From the NCBI GenBank assembly GCA_963759235.1, contig CAVWYO010000006.1, forward strand, positions 186,001 through 250,000: a stretch of DNA of 64,000 nt, read 5' to 3'. Below the pieces are notes generated by a model. That model did not search any database, was not told the DNA's origin, and worked only from the letters and a program-made list of their open reading frames with translations. Origin of the DNA: Bauldia sp963759235. Its GTDB lineage: Bacteria > Pseudomonadota > Alphaproteobacteria > Rhizobiales > Kaistiaceae. Positions 16,369 to 23,909 of this stretch are shown here, piece by piece. Made by a program: the position numbers and the translations under genes. Positions within the stretch are counted from its first letter, which is position 1; the number at the start of each line of letters is the position of its first letter.

Positions 16369-17313
16369 ATGATCCGAAGACTGCTCGTTCTTGTGATCGT
16401 TCTTGCGGCCATCGCTGCTGTGGCGTTCTGGTTCCTCACCGCGCCGCGCATCCTCGCCGCCGCCGATCTTCCCGATCACACGCCCGATCTTGCCAACGGC
16501 GAGTACGTGTTCTGGGCCGGCGGTTGCGAGTCCTGCCACGCGGCGCCCGACGCGACCGGCGACGATCAGCTCAAGCTCGGCGGCGGCCTCGCGCTGACGA
16601 CGCCCTTCGGGATCTTCAACGTTCCGAACATCTCGCCCGACAAGCAGACCGGCATCGGTTCCTGGTCGACGCTCGACTTCGTCAACGCCATGAAACGCGG
16701 CATCGGCAAGGGCGGCACGCACCTCTACCCGGCCTTTCCCTACGCCTCCTACCAGCACATGACGCTTGCCGACATCATCGACCTCAAGGCCTTCCTCGAT
16801 ACGCTGCCGCCGGTCGAGAACCTTCCGCCGGGCCACCAGCTTCCCTTCCCGTTCAACGTGCGGCGTGGCATCGGCCTCTGGCAGCTTCTCTATGTCGACG
16901 GCGAGACCTTTCGGCCGGACCCGGCTGAGGACGCCGAGCTCGATCGCGGCGCCTATCTGGTCAAGGGACCCGGCCATTGCGGCGAATGCCACACACCGCG
17001 CAATGTCGCCGGCGCCATGATCGCCGACCGTGCCTATAGCGGCGCCCCGACGCCGGACGGCAAGGGCAGCGTCCCCAACATCACCCCCGACCCGGACACC
17101 GGCATCGGCTCGTGGAGCAAGGACGACATCGTCACGCTGCTGCAAACCGGCTTCAAGCCGAATTTCGATTCGGTCGGCGGCACGATGGCGCCGGTCCAGC
17201 GCAACCTTGCCAAGCTGTCGGAGGACGATCTCAACGCGATCGCGGCATTTTTGAAGAGCCTGCCGCCCATCCACTCCGAGATACGCAAGCCACCGCCTTC
17301 GCCGACGCCCTGA
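16369..17313 (+). CDS. Membrane-anchored diheme cytochrome c
   Basis: The ATG at 16369 gives 314 aa, with an N-terminal hydrophobic segment (about residues 5-24) that could be an uncleaved anchor or signal. Two cytochrome c domains follow, each with a haem-binding motif: CESCH near residue 53 and CGECH near residue 206. PNISPDKQTGIGSWS and PNITPDPDTGIGSWS are matching segments in the two halves. The family is electron-transfer proteins often paired with membrane dehydrogenases, but no dehydrogenase subunit is adjacent. It should act on the periplasmic face of the inner membrane. Confidence 0.9.
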   Translation: MIRRLLVLVIVLAAIAAVAFWFLTAPRILAAADLPDHTPDLANGEYVFWAGGCESCHAAPDATGDDQLKLGGGLALTTPFGIFNVPNISPDKQTGIGSWSTLDFVNAMKRGIGKGGTHLYPAFPYASYQHMTLADIIDLKAFLDTLPPVENLPPGHQLPFPFNVRRGIGLWQLLYVDGETFRPDPAEDAELDRGAYLVKGPGHCGECHTPRNVAGAMIADRAYSGAPTPDGKGSVPNITPDPDTGIGSWSKDDIVTLLQTGFKPNFDSVGGTMAPVQRNLAKLSEDDLNAIAAFLKSLPPIHSEIRKPPPSPTP

Positions 17314-17336
17314 AGCGCGCCTTTCCGCGACGCTTC
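17312..17336. terminator. Weak stem-loop between convergent genes
   Basis: GAAGCG (17312-17317) and CGCTTC (17331-17336) can pair across a 13-base loop in the 34 bp gap between the cytochrome gene and the convergent PBP gene. It is the only hairpin there and may end transcription from either side. Confidence 0.3.
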
Positions 17337-17347
17337 CGCCAAAAGCT

Positions 17348-19612
17348 CTAGCCGCCGAACAGGCGCCGGAAGAAGCCCTTGTGCGGTTCGCCCGACGACG
17401 GCTGGGCGATGCTGCCGGTGGTGTCCGGCAGCGGGCGTGGCGCGACGGTCAGCGGCTCGCCGTCGCCGTCGATGGTGACCAGCGGCGCCGCCGCGCCGTT
17501 GAAATTGGCCGGGTCGCGGAACCGGTAGTTGCCGGGCAGATCGGCCACCGGATAGCCGTCGAGGGCGGCCGACATGAAATGCTGCCAGGCGATCGCCGGC
17601 AGGTTGCCGCCGGACGCCTTCTTGGTCGGCCGCGAATCGTCGTTGCCGAACCACACGCCGGCCACCAGGTCGGCCGTGTAGCCGACGAACCAGGCATCGC
17701 GGAAATCCTGCGAGGTGCCGGTCTTGCCGGCGACCGGCCAGCCGGGAACGGCGGCGCGCTTGGCCGTCCCGCTCTCGACCACCTCCCTCAGCATCGAATT
17801 CATCATGCCCACATAGGCCGGGTTGACCACCTGGCCGGGGCCCGAGCCGGTGCGCTGGTAGAGGATCTTGCCGTCGGTCGTCCGGATGCGGTCGATCACG
17901 TGGGGGATCACACCCCGCCCGCCATTGGCGAAGGTGGCGAAGGCGCCGGTCATCTCGAGGAGCGTCACTTCCGACGTGCCGAGCGCGATCGACGGCGTCG
18001 CCATCAGCGGCGACAGGATGCCGAGCCGGCGGGCGGTAGCCGCCACGGCCTTCGGCCCGACCTCGGCGGTGAGCTGGGCCGAGACGGTGTTGAGCGACAG
18101 CGCCAGCGCCGATTGCAAGGTGACCGGCCCGAGATAGTTGCGGCTGTAGTTCTCCGGCGACCATCCCTTGATCGACACCGGCTGATCGATCCGCACCGAC
18201 TCCGGGATGAGCCCGTGCTCAAGGGCGGTCAGATAGACGAAGGGCTTGAACGCCGAGCCCGGCTGGCGGTGCGCGTCGACGGCGCGGTTGAACTGGCTCT
18301 GCGCGTAGTCGCGGCCGCCCACCATCGCCTTCACCCCGCCGAGGGGATCCATGGCGATGAAGGCGCCCTGGCTGACGCCGTATTTGGCGCCGTCCTCGCC
18401 GAGCGTGCCGCCGAGCGCCTGCGCGGCGAGCGTCTGCATTTTGAGGTCGATGGTGGTGTCGACGATGACGTCGCTGTCGAGCGAGCCGACATAGCTCGGC
18501 AGCTGGTCCATCACCCAGTCGGCGACGTAGCGGCCGCTGCCGCCGGCGACGTCGCGGACGGCCTTGATCTCTTCCGACAGCGCGAGGCTCGCCTGGCGGT
18601 CGGTGATGTAGCCCTGCTCGTGCATGGCGGCCAGCACCAGCTGCGTCCGTTCCTCCGCCCCCTTGGGGTTGGCGATCGGCGAATAGCGGCTCGGCGCCTT
18701 GAGGAGGGCGGCGAGGGTTGCCGCCTCGGCAACCGTCACGTCGCGGGCCGACTTGCCGAAATAGCGATGCGCCGCCGCGTCGACGCCATAGGCGCCGGCG
18801 CCGAGATAGACGCGGTTGAGGTAGAGCTGGAGGATCTCCTTCTTCGACAGGCTCGCCTCGAGCCAGACGGCGAGGATCACTTCCTGGATCTTGCGCTCGA
18901 AGGATCGCTCCGGCGTCAGGAACAGGTTCTTGGCAAGCTGCTGGGTGAGGGTCGAGCCGCCCTCGACGATGCCGCCGGCCCTGAAATTTGCCACCGCGGC
19001 GCGGATGAGGCCGATCGGGTCGATGCCGAAATGCCAGTAGAAGCGCCGGTCCTCGATGGCGATCACCGCTTGCGGCAGATAGGGCGGCATCTCGTCGAGG
19101 GTTAGCGTCTGGCCGACCGTATCGCCGCGGTTGGTGATCAGTTCGCCGTCCGCCGACAGGATGCGGACATTGGCCGGACGCGCCGGCAGCGTCCATTCGG
19201 AGGTCGGCGGCAGCTTCGACCACGAGTAGCCGACCAGCGCGGCGATCCCGGCCGTTGCGATGATGACGACGACCACCGACCAGTAGACGACACCGCGGAG
19301 CGTGCGGCCGATCGCGGCGAAGAACCCGCCGCGTGCCGGTGACCGGCGAGGCGCGCCGGACCGGGCCCCCGTCGCCTTCCGCGTCGTCGTTTTCGGCGCG
19401 GTCTTGGCCTTCACCCTGAACGTCGTCTTGGCGAGGGGCGCCTTGGCGCCCGGCTTGGCTTTGGCGGTGGACTTGGCTTTGGCGGACGTCTTCGCAGCGC
19501 GCTTCGGCGCGGCGCCGACCGGTTTCTTCGAGCGGCCGAAGAAGCCGGCACTTTTCGCCCGGCCGCCGAACTTCGGCTCGATGCGCTCGCTCTGCCGGCG
19601 TTTTCTCGCCAT
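17348..19612 (-). CDS. Class A penicillin-binding protein (PBP1A family)
   Basis: This bifunctional peptidoglycan synthase is 754 aa. A Lys/Ala-rich cytoplasmic tail of about 95 residues precedes a membrane helix (about 108-128). The glycosyltransferase domain shows the catalytic Glu in IEDRRFYWHFGID (E187) and GGSTLTQQLAKNLFL. The transpeptidase domain has SAFK (453-456, serine nucleophile S453), SLN (506-508) and KTGT (630-633). The long basic N-terminal tail is unusual in length but frequent in alphaproteobacterial homologues. It stands alone on its strand. Confidence 0.93.
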   Translation of the reverse strand: MARKRRQSERIEPKFGGRAKSAGFFGRSKKPVGAAPKRAAKTSAKAKSTAKAKPGAKAPLAKTTFRVKAKTAPKTTTRKATGARSGAPRRSPARGGFFAAIGRTLRGVVYWSVVVVIIATAGIAALVGYSWSKLPPTSEWTLPARPANVRILSADGELITNRGDTVGQTLTLDEMPPYLPQAVIAIEDRRFYWHFGIDPIGLIRAAVANFRAGGIVEGGSTLTQQLAKNLFLTPERSFERKIQEVILAVWLEASLSKKEILQLYLNRVYLGAGAYGVDAAAHRYFGKSARDVTVAEAATLAALLKAPSRYSPIANPKGAEERTQLVLAAMHEQGYITDRQASLALSEEIKAVRDVAGGSGRYVADWVMDQLPSYVGSLDSDVIVDTTIDLKMQTLAAQALGGTLGEDGAKYGVSQGAFIAMDPLGGVKAMVGGRDYAQSQFNRAVDAHRQPGSAFKPFVYLTALEHGLIPESVRIDQPVSIKGWSPENYSRNYLGPVTLQSALALSLNTVSAQLTAEVGPKAVAATARRLGILSPLMATPSIALGTSEVTLLEMTGAFATFANGGRGVIPHVIDRIRTTDGKILYQRTGSGPGQVVNPAYVGMMNSMLREVVESGTAKRAAVPGWPVAGKTGTSQDFRDAWFVGYTADLVAGVWFGNDDSRPTKKASGGNLPAIAWQHFMSAALDGYPVADLPGNYRFRDPANFNGAAAPLVTIDGDGEPLTVAPRPLPDTTGSIAQPSSGEPHKGFFRRLFGG

Positions 19613-19792
19613 GCCCTGTCGCTACTCCAAACAGATGCGACCGACCCGCGATCGGTACGGCAGGCTAGATGCGGCGCTTTAAGGGGCGGTTAAGTCTGGC
19701 TCGACCGAGCGGCGGCCGGAACCGGGCGCGACCCGACCCTGACCTCTCCAGATTCACGTATTCACGAAAAATTGCTCCCTTTTGGCATAGAG

Positions 19793-19835
19793 AAACGTTT
19801 ACAGACCGTCAAAAAACGTTTACAGAAACGGTTGC
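19793..19835. promoter_or_regulatory. Cluster of LacI-type half-sites upstream of lacI gene 1
   Basis: AAACGTTTAC occurs at 19793-19802 and again at 19814-19823, exactly 21 bases apart (two helical turns), followed by the imperfect AAACGGTTGC at 19826-19835. The same sequence is the core of the perfect palindrome at 63073-63086 near the second LacI gene. The placement 70-115 bases before the GTG start suggests autoregulation. Confidence 0.6.
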
Positions 19836-19906
19836 ATACCGATTTCGATAAACGCCGTCCGGCCGCCTGACGCGGCCCTGGGCGACAACCGAACGGGTGG
19901 CTCGGC

Positions 19907-20944
19907 GTGGACATTCGGGATCTTGCGCGGCATCTCAACCTGTCGATCGGCACGGTCTCCCGTGCCCTGAACGGCCGCCGCTATGTCGACCCCGAGACGC
20001 GGAAGCGGGTTCTCAAGGCCGCGGCGGACCTCGGCTACGCGCCCAATCAATGGGGACGGAGTCTGCGCCAGGGCACCACCGGAATGGTGGCGATGATGCT
20101 GCCGACGAGCGGGAGGTTCGCCGTTGCCGACACCATTTTCGTCGTGGTTCTCGACGGCCTCCGCTCGGTGATCGCGGCGCGCAAGCTCGATCTTCTCGTT
20201 CTTCTTTGCGATCCCGACGATGCGGACTTCGCCTATCTCCGTCGGGTGGTCGAACGGCGGCTCGCCGACGGCTTCGTCATCGCCGACATGCAGCGGATCG
20301 ATCGACGGATCGACTATCTGCTCGACCGGGAGGTCCCTTTCGTTGCCTTCGGTCGAAGCCGGACGCCAGGCGCCTATTCCTGGATCGACCTCGATTTCGA
20401 AGGTGTGGCGGAGGCGGCCGTGGAGCGGCTGACGGGCCTTGGGCACCGGCGGATCGCCTGCGTCACCACGTCGGACGAGATCAACTACGGCTTCGTCTTC
20501 GCCGACGCCTATCGCGCCGCCCTCGAACGCCGGCGGATCGCCGGCGATCCCGATCTGATCGTCCGGGTCGAGGCCAGCGAGGCCGGCGGCTACGCGTTCG
20601 GCGAACGGTTTCTCGCCATGCGTCGGCGTCCGACCGCGGCGATCCTTGCCAACGAGGCGATGGTCGTCGGGCTCTATGGCCGCCTCTTCGAGGCGGGACT
20701 GACGCCGGGCCGCGACCTGTCGATCATCGGCTTCGGCGAGGAGCCGGTGGCGCGATTCCTGCGCCCCGAGGTGACCCACTATCGGAGCGATCTTCGCGGC
20801 CTCGGGGCAAGGCTGGGCCACGCCCTGCTTTCCTCCATTCCCGCTTATTCACAAGGCGAAGGCACAACCCTCGTCCAGGAAGTGTGGCCGATGGAACTCG
20901 TTCCCGGCGAAAGCGACGGCCTCGCTCTGGCGGTGACGACATGA
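19907..20944 (+). CDS. LacI family transcriptional regulator (copy 1)
   Basis: The GTG at 19907 gives 345 aa. The N-terminal helix-turn-helix is complete (IRDLARHLNLSIGTVSRALN), followed by the hinge region ending GYAPNQWGRSLRQG and a periplasmic-binding-protein-like sensor domain. The recognition helix and neighbouring residues are almost identical to the LacI protein at 63203, so the two probably bind the same operator. Nothing in the neighbourhood is an obvious sugar gene: a PBP lies upstream and an alpha/beta hydrolase downstream. The target genes may therefore be elsewhere, and the effector is unknown. Confidence 0.92.
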   Translation: MDIRDLARHLNLSIGTVSRALNGRRYVDPETRKRVLKAAADLGYAPNQWGRSLRQGTTGMVAMMLPTSGRFAVADTIFVVVLDGLRSVIAARKLDLLVLLCDPDDADFAYLRRVVERRLADGFVIADMQRIDRRIDYLLDREVPFVAFGRSRTPGAYSWIDLDFEGVAEAAVERLTGLGHRRIACVTTSDEINYGFVFADAYRAALERRRIAGDPDLIVRVEASEAGGYAFGERFLAMRRRPTAAILANEAMVVGLYGRLFEAGLTPGRDLSIIGFGEEPVARFLRPEVTHYRSDLRGLGARLGHALLSSIPAYSQGEGTTLVQEVWPMELVPGESDGLALAVTT

Positions 20945-21080
20945 GCATTGCCCGAATTTGCCGCCCGCGCATCCCGCGGGTGAATTGTCCTGCCGGGGCC
21001 GGCGCGTCCCCAAGCGGTCTAACGCCGGTCCTTCCGATCCACACAGGCCGCTTGTGCTTGATGCCACAAGGAGAGACCTC

Positions 21081-21959
21081 ATGACGACGCAAGCGATGGA
21101 CAGGGTAGAAGGCGCCGCGCTCACCATCACCGAGCACGAGCTGAAGCAATGCGAGCAGGCGAACCAGACCGGATTGCAGCCGGTCGTCTTCGTCCACGGC
21201 CTTTGGCTCTTGCCGAGCAGTTGGGACCGTTGGGCCAAGATGTTCGACGAGGCGGGCTTCGCGGCCCTCACCCCCGGCTGGCCGGATGACCCGGAGACCG
21301 TCGCGGCGGCGCGTGAGCATCCCGAGGTCATGGCCCACAAGACCGTCGGGCAGGTTGCCGATCACTTCGAAACGATCATCCGCGGCCTGACGCGGAAACC
21401 GGCGGTCGTCGGCCACTCGTTCGGCGGCCTGCTCGCCCAGATCCTCGCCGGGCGCGGCCTGTCGGCGGCGACCGTCGCGATCGATCCGGCTCCCTTCCGC
21501 GGTGTCCTGCCTTTGCCGTTCTCGGCCCTGAAGTCGGCCTGGCCGGTCCTCCACAACCCGGCCAACCGCAACCGCGCGATACCGCTCACCTACGACCAGT
21601 TCCGCTTCGGCTTCGCCAATGCGGTCGGCGAGGACGAGGCGAAGCAGCTCTATGAGACCTTCGCGGTGCCGGCTTCGGGCGCGCCGCTCTTCCAGGCGGC
21701 GACCGCCAATTTCAATCCGTGGACGGAGGCAAAGGTCGATTCCGAAAATCCCGACCGCGGGCCGCTCCTCATCATCTCCGGCGAGAAGGACCACACCGTG
21801 CCGTGGGCGATCGCCAACGCCTCCTTCAAGCAGCAAAAGGGCAACAAGGGGGTGACCGAGATCGTCGAAATCCCCAACCGCGGGCACGCCTTGACCATCG
21901 ACAGCGGCTGGCGCGAGGTCGCCGACAAGGCGCTGGCATTCGTCCAGCGGTTTGTCTGA
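21081..21959 (+). CDS. Alpha/beta hydrolase
   Basis: The ATG at 21081 follows a good ribosome-binding site (AAGGAGAG) and gives 292 aa. The fold is shown by VVFVHGLWLLPSSWDRW (oxyanion region), the nucleophile elbow GHSFGG with S113, the acid in IISGEKDHTVP and the His in NRGHALTID. No signal peptide is seen, so it is cytoplasmic. Substrate is not predictable; esterases and lactonases share this arrangement. It lies 136 bp downstream of the LacI gene in the same direction and may be a target of it. Confidence 0.88.
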   Translation: MTTQAMDRVEGAALTITEHELKQCEQANQTGLQPVVFVHGLWLLPSSWDRWAKMFDEAGFAALTPGWPDDPETVAAAREHPEVMAHKTVGQVADHFETIIRGLTRKPAVVGHSFGGLLAQILAGRGLSAATVAIDPAPFRGVLPLPFSALKSAWPVLHNPANRNRAIPLTYDQFRFGFANAVGEDEAKQLYETFAVPASGAPLFQAATANFNPWTEAKVDSENPDRGPLLIISGEKDHTVPWAIANASFKQQKGNKGVTEIVEIPNRGHALTIDSGWREVADKALAFVQRFV

Positions 21960-22142
21960 AGGCCGATCGCCCGCACCGCGTTCCCTTTTGATCCCCGGAG
22001 GGAACCATCCCGCATAGGGTAGTTGGCAACGACCCCGGCTGGTCAACGTCTCCATCCAAGGCGCGGGCCGCGGCGTCGCTTCGCCGCGCAGAAATGTCCG
22101 GCATTCGGTAGCAAACGCACCAAGCCGAAACCGAGGTGCGTG
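21960..22142. other. Spacer before the Omp-like stump
   Basis: This 183 bp stretch after the hydrolase gene shows no gene. A GAGGTG sequence near its end could have served as ribosome-binding site for the interrupted reading frame at 22143. Confidence 0.4.
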
Positions 22143-22260
22143 ATGCCGCTTAAGCGGGCGGCATTGGCGCTTTTCGTCGTCAGCCTGGGTGCTGCGATTG
22201 CCGCGCCGGCTTACACCCATGGGGTAGGTGTCGTCCGGTCTGCGTGGACAGGCTTTTATA
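22143..22260 (+). pseudogene. 5' stump of an Omp25/Omp31-like outer membrane protein gene
   Basis: From ATG 22143 the translation gives a convincing signal peptide (MPLKRAALALFVVSLGAAIAAP) and then PAYTHGVGV...AWTGFY. The xxWTGFY motif after a signal peptide is the N-terminal signature of Omp25/31-type beta-barrel proteins of Hyphomicrobiales. After about 40 codons the similarity stops, composition becomes more AT-rich, and the frame runs antisense through the next gene. This looks like a porin-family gene cut by insertion or deletion near 22256. The call rests on a short match. Confidence 0.45.
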
Positions 22261-22454
22261 GAGAACATATTCCCGAAGAGCGTTCTATGCGGTTTTCCGA
22301 AAACATCTTTATATCTAAACGGACATTCGCTGCGGGTGCGTCGCAGCATGACCCAAGCGGCCGGATGTGCAGGGAGCGCCATTTGCAAATCGCCGTCTCG
22401 AAGCACGGTCGAACGACACACTCGGCCCTCCGCGCAACGGCAGGCCGCGACGCG

Positions 22455-22853
22455 CTAACGAAGGGCGCGCTGGTAGACCAGTGTGTCCATGTGCGCAGTG
22501 AAGGACTGGAGACGGTCTGCGCTGAATTTCCAGACATGCACGAACGGTGTCTTGAAACTCTTGCCCGTGGCCTTGTAGGTTCCACTCAATTCGCCGAGCG
22601 TGACCACCGTGTTGGCCTCTGCGATAAACTCCTGCGGGACCACGGCGAAGCCGTCCCATTCGGTGCCAAGTTTCATGAATACACCCTGCAGCACCGCATC
22701 AGGCCCGACATAGGTGCCCGCATATGGATTGCCCTCCGGTTCGGTCCAGCTGAAGCTTGGGGCCATGGCGCCGAGCACGCTGGGCATGTCGCCGCGTGCG
22801 AAAGCGGCGTAGAGACTCTTGATGGCGGCTGAGTGATGGGCAGCGGTTGTCAT
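22455..22853 (-). CDS. SnoaL-like / NTF2-fold protein (copy 1)
   Basis: This 132 aa protein is a small cone-shaped NTF2-like fold: an N-terminal helix IKSLYAAFARGDMPSVLGAM, then WTEPEGNPYAGTYVGPDAV and strand-rich segments ending in FVHVWKFSADRLQSFTAHMDT. Family members include polyketide cyclases, ketosteroid isomerases and many stress-induced proteins of unknown role, and no catalytic assignment is possible. It lies in a rearranged region between an outer membrane protein stump and a transposase remnant, which suggests it came with mobile DNA. A related protein is encoded at 55694. Confidence 0.82.
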   Translation of the reverse strand: MTTAAHHSAAIKSLYAAFARGDMPSVLGAMAPSFSWTEPEGNPYAGTYVGPDAVLQGVFMKLGTEWDGFAVVPQEFIAEANTVVTLGELSGTYKATGKSFKTPFVHVWKFSADRLQSFTAHMDTLVYQRALR

Positions 22854-23144
22854 GTTGATCTCCTGGTGTGGTTGAGTGCCTGGGTGGGTGAGCCTGTGAT
22901 CATTCTACTGCGCAGCGGCCTTGTGTCTGAACCGACATCCACCCGATGACCGGCTTGCGGAGATGATATTGTCGCGATGGTCGGGCATTGACAAGCTTGG
23001 ACCGTCGTCAGCTCGTTGCCGCCGCTGCTGCCTTCAGCAAAGTCCGTGACGCCGGTGCGTTTCCGCCCCAGCAATGTCGATTTCGTCTCCATCACGGCGC
23101 ACCTCTCCCATGGTTCTCGCTGGAACGCATGACAACCGGACGCC
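22854..23144. other. Spacer between SnoaL-like gene and transposase remnant
   Basis: About 290 bp with no convincing gene. A short leftward frame exists but has no recognisable family, start signal or codon bias. The right end, around CCATGGTTCTCGCTGG (near 23111), may be the terminal region of the insertion sequence; its partner end was not found. Confidence 0.4.
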
Positions 23145-23687
23145 TCATGCCGGCACAGGCTCAGGCGGCGGCCGGAGTTCGGCGATCAGTCGCCGGATCT
23201 CGGCGAACATAGCTCTCGGGATGGCGACCTCCGCCATCTGGAAAGCGACATAGCGGCCGTGGCTGACGAGCTTGGCGCCGACCTTGATCAGCTTCTCCCT
23301 CAGGCTGGTCAGCGACCAGTCCTTGATCGGCTCCGGCGTTGCCAGCGTGCGCAGGAAGTTGCCGAGATTGCAGGCGAGCGCGTGGAGCTGAAGTCGCACG
23401 GCATTGGCAGCGAACGTCCGGCACGACAACCGCGTCCACTTGATCGCGCCCTTGCCCTCTTTGATCCATTGCTCACATGTGCCGCGCTGATTGTAGAAGG
23501 CGACCACCCGCTCGGCCGGGCGCGACAGGTTGGTGACGATGAAGCCGACCCGCGGAACGAGTTCGCCCGGATGCCACGCGACTTTGGCGACCACCCGGCG
23601 CGGCTTCGTCCAGCTTCCCGCCTGATAGGTGAAATTGGCGTGGAACCGCTGCACATGGTTCGGGGGACGCCCGACCGGGCGCGTCAA
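23145..23687 (-). pseudogene. IS1380-type transposase, C-terminal remnant
   Basis: The 180 residues match the C-terminal part of IS1380-family DDE transposases, including VVAFYNQRGTCEQWIKEGKG with the conserved acidic residue, CRTFAANAVRLQLHALACNLGN, and the late SHGRYVAFQMAEVA segment. A complete transposase would be roughly 400-500 aa, so the N-terminal half with the first catalytic aspartates is missing. The reading frame is cut on its 5' side next to the dispersed repeat at 23700. The element is therefore non-functional and marks an old insertion site. Confidence 0.85.
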
Positions 23688-23699
23688 CAGGTAGCCTGA

Positions 23700-23774
23700 A
23701 GCATTTTCAGGGCAAGTGCGCGCACTTTTCCGCCCGGAAAATGTGAAGAATCAAAGACTTAGAGCAGCGGCCCC
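23700..23774. repeat. Dispersed 75 bp hairpin repeat, copy 2
   Basis: This copy begins AGCATTTTCAGGGCAAGTGC and ends AGAGCAGCGGCCCC. It aligns without gaps to the copy at 14895-14969, with differences mostly in the hairpin arm and tail. It abuts the truncated 5' end of the transposase remnant, so it may mark the breakpoint. Confidence 0.75.
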
Positions 23775-23909
23775 GATTCGATCGGAGGAGACTTTGCGCC
23801 GGGCGCCAAGCCACGCGCGCGGCAGCCAATCCGACGATCCCGTCCGGTGATCCGGACGGGATTTCAGTCACGGCAGCGCGGCGAGGGCGGGTATCGGTCG
23901 CAGCGACGA

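Noticed and set aside
17381..19105. 574 aa plus-strand frame opposite the PBP gene
   Set aside because: Its translation is Arg/Asp/Ala-rich with no domain and is fully antisense to a PBP with all catalytic motifs.
22850..23095. 81 aa minus-strand frame between the SnoaL-like gene and the transposase remnant
   Set aside because: It has no recognisable family, weak codon bias and no ribosome-binding site; it may be part of the decayed mobile element.
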